Translations under genes and position numbers: made by a program
The notes under the pieces: model-generated
What the model was told of the DNA's origin: nothing
Databases searched by the model: none
The model's input: the letters and a program-made list of their open reading frames with translations, nothing else
Assembly (NCBI GenBank): GCA_016234985.1
Contig: JACRNK010000182.1
Location: forward strand, 1-5,451
From: Deltaproteobacteria bacterium
Lineage (GTDB): Bacteria; Desulfobacterota; GWC2-55-46; UBA9637
Length of the DNA stretch: 5,451 nt
Reading direction: 5' to 3'
Part shown: piece by piece, positions 1-5,451 of the stretch
How positions within the stretch are numbered: position 1 is the stretch's first letter
Layout of the letters: every line of letters begins with the position of its first letter

Positions 1-1677
1 ATCTTCTTTTTTAATTGGATTAAATCCTGCCCCGGAAAACAGGGATAAAATCTCATCCTCTATCTCTTTTTCCAATCCCTTTGCCTTCGGCTTATGCGAT
101 GGCATATAAACCACATTCCCTGACTTCACTATCCTGCCTGAGCTTATTAAATTGTCTAATATAGCCGGAAGAATGCCAGCCTTGACAAAGCTCAATTGAG
201 CGCGCTCCGATGTTTCAATACGGAGCGCTCCGAACAAAGCTTCGGAGCGCAACTGATTTTCATCAATCCCGCTGTCGCCCGGCATATCGGAGTGATACTT
301 ATTTATGAGGTCAATAATGCGCTGTTCAATCTTTTTCAGATTTTCCATGAGCATCAGTTTGCCCTCCCCCTTTATCCCCCTCATTGAGGGGGACAGGGGG
401 AGGGCAATAATCTCTTTGTTATTGTTGTCGAGAAGCTCTTTAAACTTGTTTTCAGAAAGGTTGAGCATGAGCCTTGCCGCATGGCTGTCTGTTTCAGAAT
501 CCGAGAGGAGCAATACGACAATCTTTCTCAAATCCTGACTATCTAAAATCTGATATTGCGCCCTCTCAAATCGGCTTCTCTCTTTTATGCAAGGCAAGAG
601 TATCTTCCCCCCGCCAACAGTTGCATTGATAGAGGGATCCCTTAATATAAATCTGTCTCCCCGCATCATAGCCATCGGCTCTTTTAATCTCAACTGGCCA
701 AATACCTTAGCGCCGGGAGCAGCCTCTTTCGCGCCATCAAATACAACCTTTACAAGGGTTTCATCGGTCATGTGATGGAGTTTAAGGGGTAAGTAATTCT
801 TTATCGGTCTTTTCATCGCCGGTAGAAATTCAAAAGACGCATACGCAGCGTCAAAAATCATATCCATGTCAGCAGAGGCAAGCATATTGCCCCTTTTAAT
901 CTCTGTATGAGATATGCCACTCAAGTTGATTGCCGCCCTTTGGCCGGCAGCAATTGCATCCTCTGCTTTAAAATAGCTCTGAATGCCCCGTATCTTTACC
1001 TTTCTTGGTATATCCATATCTTTTGAAATTATAACAGCCTCATCATTTTTTTGCGCCGTGCCGGAGGCAACGGTTCCTGTAACGACTGTGCCAAAACCCT
1101 TTATTGAAAATGAACGGTCAATAGGAAGCCGGAAAAAACCGCCTTCCGGCCTCTGTAAAACATCTTTAGCCTTTTCTGATATAAGTTTTTTAAGATTATC
1201 AATGCCGAATCCAGTGGCCGCAGAAACCGGAACGATTGGAGAGTCTTTGAGACAGGTATCTTTAATCAATTCTTTGACATTTGCTATAACCTTGCTTACC
1301 CGGCTTTCATCAGCTAAATCCATCTTTGTAATTACAAATATGCCATTGCCTATTCCAAGCAAGCGCATAATATCCAGATGCTCTCTTGTCTGGGGCATGA
1401 TGCCGTCGTCAGCAGCGACAACAAACAAAACAAGGTCAATGCCTGTTGCCCCTGCCAGCATGTTCCTTATAAATTTCTCATGCCCGGGAACATCCACAAT
1501 CCCTGCCTTTGCGCCATCTGGTAAATCAAGATACGCAAAACCCAAATCAATGGATATGCCGCGCTCCTTTTCTTCTTTCAGGCGGTCGGTATCCATTCCG
1601 GTAAGCGCCTTTATAAGGCTGGTCTTGCCGTGGTCAATATGTCCGGCTGTGCCGATTATGAAAGGGAATTGGCTCAT
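1..1677 (-). CDS. selB: Selenocysteine-specific translation elongation factor SelB (3' end beyond window)
   Basis: SelB is the GTPase that carries Sec-tRNA(Sec) to the ribosome at UGA codons marked by a SECIS hairpin. Seen: residues 9-19 carry the P-loop (GHIDHGKT), 40-52 the SelB-type switch I ([13 protein letters not shown], with Ser where Thr is common), 62-66 DVPGH, 117-120 TKMD and 153-154 SA. An EF-Tu-like domain 2 follows at about 180-260 (GFGTVVTGT), then domain 3 at about 265-350, with the SelB-typical GDRFILRD...TVGGGKIL at 340-360. Winged-helix repeats begin after that. The 559 visible residues lack a stop; SelB proteins usually have somewhat over 600, so only the last winged helix, which binds SECIS RNA, should be missing. 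The ATG at 1677 places the P-loop as in relatives, although no strong ribosome binding site precedes it; an in-frame TTG 42 bases upstream is a weaker alternative. Oddities: two palindromic repeats are read in frame at residues 425-439 and about 476-494. Confidence 0.97.
   Translation of the reverse strand, partial: MSQFPFIIGTAGHIDHGKTSLIKALTGMDTDRLKEEKERGISIDLGFAYLDLPDGAKAGIVDVPGHEKFIRNMLAGATGIDLVLFVVAADDGIMPQTREHLDIMRLLGIGNGIFVITKMDLADESRVSKVIANVKELIKDTCLKDSPIVPVSAATGFGIDNLKKLISEKAKDVLQRPEGGFFRLPIDRSFSIKGFGTVVTGTVASGTAQKNDEAVIISKDMDIPRKVKIRGIQSYFKAEDAIAAGQRAAINLSGISHTEIKRGNMLASADMDMIFDAAYASFEFLPAMKRPIKNYLPLKLHHMTDETLVKVVFDGAKEAAPGAKVFGQLRLKEPMAMMRGDRFILRDPSINATVGGGKILLPCIKERSRFERAQYQILDSQDLRKIVVLLLSDSETDSHAARLMLNLSENKFKELLDNNNKEIIALPLSPSMRGIKGEGKLMLMENLKKIEQRIIDLINKYHSDMPGDSGIDENQLRSEALFGALRIETSERAQLSFVKAGILPAILDNLISSGRIVKSGNVVYMPSHKPKAKGLEKEIEDEILSLFSGAGFNPIKKED
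198..250. repeat. Palindromic repeat cluster inside selB
   Basis: The octamer GCGCTCCG or its complement CGGAGCGC occurs four times: 202-209, 221-228, 225-232 (overlapping the previous copy) and 243-250. Two overlapping hairpins result: 202-209 with 221-228 (8 bp, 11-base loop), and 225-234 with 241-250 (10 bp, perfect, 6-base loop). Read on the minus strand it supplies roughly residues 476-494 of SelB in frame. In SelB relatives as I know them, this part of the winged-helix region goes from an ELRS-like helix to the next helix without such a stretch, so it looks inserted. That comparison is from memory, not from an alignment. Confidence 0.7.
361..405. repeat. GC-rich palindromic element, copy 1, in selB
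   Basis: A long imperfect palindrome: 361-370 pairs perfectly with 396-405 (10 bp) and 376-382 with 386-392 (7 bp), around a 3-base loop (ATT). A small asymmetric internal loop (TTTAT against ACA) can close further by two A-T pairs. Both arms recur exactly at 4177-4216, in opposite orientation. On the minus strand it encodes SelB residues 425-439 ([15 protein letters not shown]), a Pro/Gly-rich stretch between two helical segments of the winged-helix region. It is therefore a dispersed element tolerated inside a protein. Confidence 0.85.
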
Positions 1678-1739
1678 AGGTTCATAAATTACACCTAATG
1701 CAGCATAATTTACAACCAAAAATTATTACTTCTGTTGTC

Positions 1740-1760
1740 CAATGGACGATGCTTCCATTG
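1740..1760. promoter_or_regulatory. Inverted repeat upstream of the -35 box, possible operator
   Basis: CAATGGA (1740-1746) and TCCATTG (1754-1760) form a perfect 7-bp inverted repeat with a 7-base spacer, ending 8 bases before the TTGACA box. A second, overlapping palindrome, GTCCAATGGAC, lies at 1737-1747. The position suits a regulator binding site, but such short repeats also arise by chance. Confidence 0.25.
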
Positions 1761-1768
1761 AAAAACGC

Positions 1769-1798
1769 TTGACAGCCGCTTTACTTGCCCTATATAAT
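1769..1798 (+). promoter_or_regulatory. Strong sigma70-type promoter
   Basis: A perfect -35 box TTGACA (1769-1774) and a perfect -10 box TATAAT (1793-1798) are separated by 18 bases. Transcription would start near 1805, leaving a leader of about 45 bases before the ATG at 1851. It drives the small gene and could read on into the toxin-antitoxin pair. Confidence 0.8.
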
Positions 1799-1839
1799 TT
1801 TTACTAACCATAGAATAAATGTGGACAGATAATTTTACC

Positions 1840-1844
1840 AGGAG
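1840..1844 (+). promoter_or_regulatory. Ribosome binding site of the 60-residue protein
   Basis: AGGAG lies 6 bases before the ATG at 1851, a standard spacing that supports this start. Confidence 0.75.
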
Positions 1845-1850
1845 ACGAAT

Positions 1851-2033
1851 ATGACAAAAAGACATCATACAAAGCTTGTGCATGAAGGCAATTATGTCGC
1901 AGAAGTTGATGTGGAAATTCTTGATACCGGCGACGGGTGGTCGCCATATCTTTCTCTTGAAGATGCTCAAAAGTTAGATGATGTAAGGGAAGCGTTGGCA
2001 AAAAAGGGCAAAAAAGGGGACAGATTTATTTAA
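1851..2033 (+). CDS. Small protein of unknown function, C-terminus possibly altered
   Basis: A 60-residue soluble, acidic-centred protein with no signal peptide or membrane segment. The core (residues 6-48) contains the motifs HEGNYVAEVDVEI, GWSPYLSLEDA and KLDDVREAL, which feel like those of a short conserved hypothetical family in diverse bacteria. I cannot name a function. A strong promoter and a well-placed ribosome binding site make it a real gene. Its position ahead of a toxin-antitoxin pair, and its size, would fit an orphan antitoxin-like or accessory-island protein, but that is inference. The end is odd: after REAL the codons enter a repeated A-rich, GGGGACAG-containing stretch and stop after GDRFI. 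An in-frame slippery heptamer (A AAA AAG, 2000-2006) would allow a -1 shift to a stop at 2066-2068, giving about 72 residues. The C-terminus may be truncated by a repeat, frameshifted by an indel, or programmed. Confidence 0.8.
   Translation: MTKRHHTKLVHEGNYVAEVDVEILDTGDGWSPYLSLEDAQKLDDVREALAKKGKKGDRFI
1997..2017 (+). repeat. Two-copy direct repeat with A6 runs
   Basis: GGCAAAAAAGG occurs at 1997-2007 and again at 2007-2017 (period 10, sharing one G). The stretch continues as GGGGACAGATTTATT, which resembles short dispersed repeats with a TGTCCCC core that I associate with REP-type elements; that association is from memory. It forms the 3' end of the 60-residue reading frame. Confidence 0.55.
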
Positions 2034-2068
2034 AGGAGATGATTAAAGTTTTAGATGCAATTAATTAG

Positions 2069-2639
<571 letters not shown>

Positions 2640-2657
2640 ATTAGTCGTTATGCTAAG

Positions 2658-5451
2658 CTATTTTACTAACGGTTCAACAATATCTAACGGTAATTTCAGA
2701 GTCCTCTTGAATATCCCCCAAACCCCTTCTCCAAGCGCCTTTATCGGTATAGCCTCTACCTCAGGATTTTTCAGAGGGCCTTTGATTTCATAATACATGC
2801 TGACAACGCTTTTCTCTTTCCCGCCGATAATCCATCCTGCAAGTGGAATATTTGTTATGATTTTATCTACACTTACAAACGGGTGCAAGCCCAATTTTGC
2901 GTCAATAGTCATATTCGTCGTATCAATTATTCCTATGGCAGACATCCTCATGGAATTGCTGTCAAGCAAAAGATTGTCTGTTGATATAACTCCATTCTTG
3001 ACCATAAAATTCCCTGCAACGCTCTTGTAAGGAAGCCCGTCTCTAAAGAGTTCGTCAATTGATATGATATTTACAATTGAGAAGATTTTGCTCAGCACAA
3101 CAAACTTCCACAATCTTCCATTCTTTGAATAAACCTCGCCTTTCCCGTCAATCCTCTTGGAAAGCGTTTCTGTTCCCCTTCTGGCGGACAATTCTATTTT
3201 TATATCAGCGTCTCCTGTCAGTGTTTTTTCCTCTGCCCCTGCCTGTTTCAACAACGGCTCTATTTCTACATTAGAGGCATTAACATTCAATCGCCACAAA
3301 GAGGCATCTTCGCTGTCTCCTCCTGAATATATAAAATTGCTCACCACATTGCCATTGTTGCTTGCAAATTTTGCCTTAAGCAGGATAGCATCGGATTTCA
3401 ACAAGGCATCGGTTTGCAATGACTCTATGTCAAATCCCATAACCTTTGCTTGCTTTGCAGCAATCTTTCCCTTGCCGATAAATGGCATGGTTACGGCTTC
3501 CATTGCGGTTTCACGATTATAAAAATCTTCATCATTTAGATAAGGCGAGTTAAGATTAAAATCTATATTCGCAGTTTTTGTATCCGGAATATCTATGCTG
3601 CCTGACAAAATCGAACTGCCTGTTTTTATGCTATCCACGGTTATCGCTGCCGAAGTTCCATAAAAACTTGAAGTCAGATTTGCATCATACACCCTTTTAG
3701 GCAGAAACCTCGTCTCAAATTCCCCGTTTCGCAGAAATAGAGACCCTCTTATCTCAGGAGTTTTTTGCATCTCTTTTTTATCTAAGTCTAAACTCGCTGA
3801 CAAACTGCCTTTGGATGGAAACTCTCTTTTGAGATACGGAACAATCATGTCAATGTCGTCAAGTCTTATATTAGGCGCAGTTATATTGAGTTGATACGAC
3901 AGGTCGCTACTATTGAAATTTAACAAGCCTTTCACAGTAAACCATGACTTCCCAAAGTTTATCTTTGCCGCTTCTATAGATATATTATCGCGCCTTACCA
4001 GCAAATCCGCGGCAATAGCCGCGGCAAAACCCTTTTCTTTTTTAATCCATGATAAGTAGCTCATATCCGCAGATGTGGCATCTGTTGATATGGATAGCGC
4101 AAGCCCTTTACCAGTTTCATCGTTTAATGCGTCGGACAATCTGAAAGATAAAGGAACAATCCCATTTGCAGCAAAACCTCCCCCTGTCCCCCTCCAGAGG
4201 GGGATAAAGGGGGAGGACTTGCCCAGCCGTTTTTTCAGCTCATCCGCTGCCTCCCCTGTATCCACCATGCAATAGCCGTTAAGCTGTGCTAATGGCGCAT
4301 CAACAAGCAAATTTATACCCCCCTCCAATTTTTCCACAACGGTCTTGCCATATTTTCCACTCACTCCATACACGTTCAAGTTTCCATCTTTCCACTTGAT
4401 AGAGCCGTCTATCATAGAAAATACACGGCTAAAATCTTTATGGGTAAACTCCGCATCACTTATCTCTACAGCCGCCAGCAGAGAGCCTGGAGTTTTGTAA
4501 TAGTCCAGCCTCTTAATATCCATGACATTGCCCGCAAGCTGAAGATTGGAAATCTTTATCTGGCCGCGGCGAAAAGAGGTCAAATTCATCTCCTTTTTAA
4601 AACTGTCCGGCAGGATGGAGGTAAAGAATTGTTCTTTTATAGAAACCAGCGGTATGCGCGTGGTATTCAGATTTAAAACCAGCCTGTCGTTATTATTTTT
4701 TTTTCTGCTCTCAAGTTTTAGATTGGCAAATGCTATAAAATCAGGGAAATAAACTTGAGCCTTTGGAATGGAGACAGTTAGAACATCCGAATTGGACTCA
4801 ACCTCTATATCAAAAACCCCTTGTGAAGAAGATACCGGTTTATCAAACAGGGATGGTATCGAAGCTGTCAACTTATTGCTGTAAGCGGCATTGCCTTTAA
4901 TTGATACTGATTGTCCGGTTATTTGATAGTTTATCGATATGTCAATGCCTCCCTCCCATGTTTCTCCGGGAATAATGCCGCTGAGATAAGGCCAGCTCCG
5001 CTCAATTTCAAACTCTTTAATATCAGCTTTCCCCTCAAAATCTTTTGCGCCGTTTCTTGTTTCACCTGAAAATTTTATTCGTGTAGATGGAAGAAGCTTT
5101 GCCGTCCCGTAATAGGAGAAATCATCTGCCCCTTTTGGGATGAGCATCGCATCTATATTCACGGCCTCATATTTTATCCCCCCTTGCAAAAACTCATCTG
5201 TAAAATGCGCTTTCCCTGTTTTAATCCTTACCTTTTTTATTGATACGGGAATGTAAGTCTCTTTTAAAATCCTTATGATATTAAACCCGCCGCCAGCCTC
5301 TCTTTTGACAAACACATCTGTTCCTGTAATAACCAGATTTTTAACTTCAAATTCTTTATGAAATATAAGCGGAATAAGGGCAAGGCTTGCCTTTATGGAT
5401 TCAGCCTTAAAAACAGCATACCCGCCCTCTTTGATTGTAAGACCTCTAAAC
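2658..5451 (-). CDS. AsmA/YhdP-like envelope protein (5' end beyond window)
   Basis: The frame is open from the right edge (first full codon at 5450) to the TAG at 2658-2660, giving 930 visible residues and no true start. The GTG at 5315 is internal, since typical AsmA-like sequence continues upstream of it (GLTIKEGGYAVFKAESI, then FEVKNLVITGTDVFVKRE at about residues 31-48). The protein is a long series of amphipathic beta-strands with repeated GxxNLxV, SGSIDI and KGLLNF patterns. It ends in an AsmA-like C-terminal domain from about residue 760 (GKGEVYSKNGRLWKF, LSKIFSIVNI, LDSNSMRMSAIG, then FVSVDKIITNIPLAGWIIGG and KGPLKNPEVEAIP). Relatives (AsmA, YhdP, TamB) are anchored in the inner membrane by an N-terminal helix and form hydrophobic grooves thought to pass phospholipids to the outer membrane. 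The anchor is presumably in the missing part. About residues 412-425 (PFIPLWRGTGGGF) come from a palindromic repeat. Confidence 0.9.
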   Translation of the reverse strand, partial: FRGLTIKEGGYAVFKAESIKASLALIPLIFHKEFEVKNLVITGTDVFVKREAGGGFNIIRILKETYIPVSIKKVRIKTGKAHFTDEFLQGGIKYEAVNIDAMLIPKGADDFSYYGTAKLLPSTRIKFSGETRNGAKDFEGKADIKEFEIERSWPYLSGIIPGETWEGGIDISINYQITGQSVSIKGNAAYSNKLTASIPSLFDKPVSSSQGVFDIEVESNSDVLTVSIPKAQVYFPDFIAFANLKLESRKKNNNDRLVLNLNTTRIPLVSIKEQFFTSILPDSFKKEMNLTSFRRGQIKISNLQLAGNVMDIKRLDYYKTPGSLLAAVEISDAEFTHKDFSRVFSMIDGSIKWKDGNLNVYGVSGKYGKTVVEKLEGGINLLVDAPLAQLNGYCMVDTGEAADELKKRLGKSSPFIPLWRGTGGGFAANGIVPLSFRLSDALNDETGKGLALSISTDATSADMSYLSWIKKEKGFAAAIAADLLVRRDNISIEAAKINFGKSWFTVKGLLNFNSSDLSYQLNITAPNIRLDDIDMIVPYLKREFPSKGSLSASLDLDKKEMQKTPEIRGSLFLRNGEFETRFLPKRVYDANLTSSFYGTSAAITVDSIKTGSSILSGSIDIPDTKTANIDFNLNSPYLNDEDFYNRETAMEAVTMPFIGKGKIAAKQAKVMGFDIESLQTDALLKSDAILLKAKFASNNGNVVSNFIYSGGDSEDASLWRLNVNASNVEIEPLLKQAGAEEKTLTGDADIKIELSARRGTETLSKRIDGKGEVYSKNGRLWKFVVLSKIFSIVNIISIDELFRDGLPYKSVAGNFMVKNGVISTDNLLLDSNSMRMSAIGIIDTTNMTIDAKLGLHPFVSVDKIITNIPLAGWIIGGKEKSVVSMYYEIKGPLKNPEVEAIPIKALGEGVWGIFKRTLKLPLDIVEPLVK
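4177..4216. repeat. GC-rich palindromic element, copy 2, in the AsmA-like gene
   Basis: Its reverse complement matches 363-403 exactly in both arms (20 and 18 bases); only the loop differs (TG instead of ATT). Outer stem 4177-4184 with 4209-4216 is 8 bp and inner stem 4188-4194 with 4197-4203 is 7 bp. The host gene reads it as SPFIPLWRGTGGG, in frame and without a stop, between a helical segment ending in KKRLGK and the strand IVPLSF. Both host genes are on the minus strand but read opposite strands of the element. Confidence 0.85.

Larger units (their letters stand above)
1678..1850. other. Divergent intergenic region between selB and the small plus-strand gene
   Basis: It carries the plus-strand promoter and ribosome binding site listed separately, and a small inverted repeat at 1740-1760. 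I found no convincing minus-strand promoter for selB here. The bases just upstream of the selB ATG are A/T-rich, with only a distant AGGTG-like stretch as a possible ribosome binding site. Confidence 0.6.

Noticed and set aside
1173..1185. TTTTCTGATATAA similar to the brnT promoter region
   Set aside because: It lies inside selB coding sequence and the match to 2073-2085 is short; most likely chance.
983..1687. Plus-strand open frame of 234 codons
   Set aside because: It is the antisense shadow of the selB GTPase and domain 2 region, whose minus-strand translation has clear motifs.
2039..2068. Nine-codon ORF starting MIKVLDAIN
   Set aside because: Too short, and the AGGAG is directly adjacent to the ATG with no spacing. 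It is better treated as the possible -1 frame tail of the small gene.
4009..4027. CCGCGGCAATAGCCGCGG repeat
   Set aside because: Short repeat of alanine codons (AAAIAA) in the AsmA-like protein; ordinary coding explanation.
4696..4704. Run of nine T (A9 in the coding strand of the AsmA-like gene)
   Set aside because: A potential slippage or sequencing-error site, but the frame continues normally on both sides with AsmA-like sequence, so no frameshift is indicated.

Overview
The window looks like chromosomal DNA of a Gram-negative (diderm) bacterium that uses selenocysteine. Two large genes on the minus strand run off the two ends: selB at the left (3' end missing) and an AsmA/YhdP-type envelope protein at the right (5' end missing). 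The AsmA-type protein implies an outer membrane, and SelB implies selenoproteins. Base composition is moderate. The gene pair and the kind of dispersed repeats present recall Nitrospirota or Desulfobacterota-like lineages, but that placement is a weak inference.

Layout: positions 1-1677 (minus) encode the first 559 residues of SelB. Positions 1678-1850 form a divergent intergenic region with a near-ideal sigma70 promoter facing right. Positions 1851-2033 (plus) hold a 60-residue protein of unknown function whose 3' end runs into an A-rich repeat with a possible slippery site. Positions 2114-2639 (plus) are an overlapping toxin-antitoxin pair of the BrnT/BrnA type. Positions 2590-2653 resemble a decayed integron attC site that overlaps the antitoxin 3' end. 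Positions 2658-5451 (minus) encode the AsmA-like protein. The plus-strand segment of about 1 kb therefore sits like an accessory island between two minus-strand housekeeping genes.

The most unusual feature is a set of palindromic repeats inside coding sequence without breaking the frame. One GC-rich palindrome occurs twice, at 361-405 in selB and at 4177-4216 in the AsmA gene. The arms are identical but the orientation is opposite, so the two proteins read opposite strands of the same element. A different palindromic cluster (198-250) also lies in frame in selB. All three look like insertions at tolerated positions, comparable in principle to protein-coding palindromic elements such as those of Rickettsia.

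No tRNA, rRNA, CRISPR array, transposase gene, integrase gene or convincing intrinsic terminator was seen.
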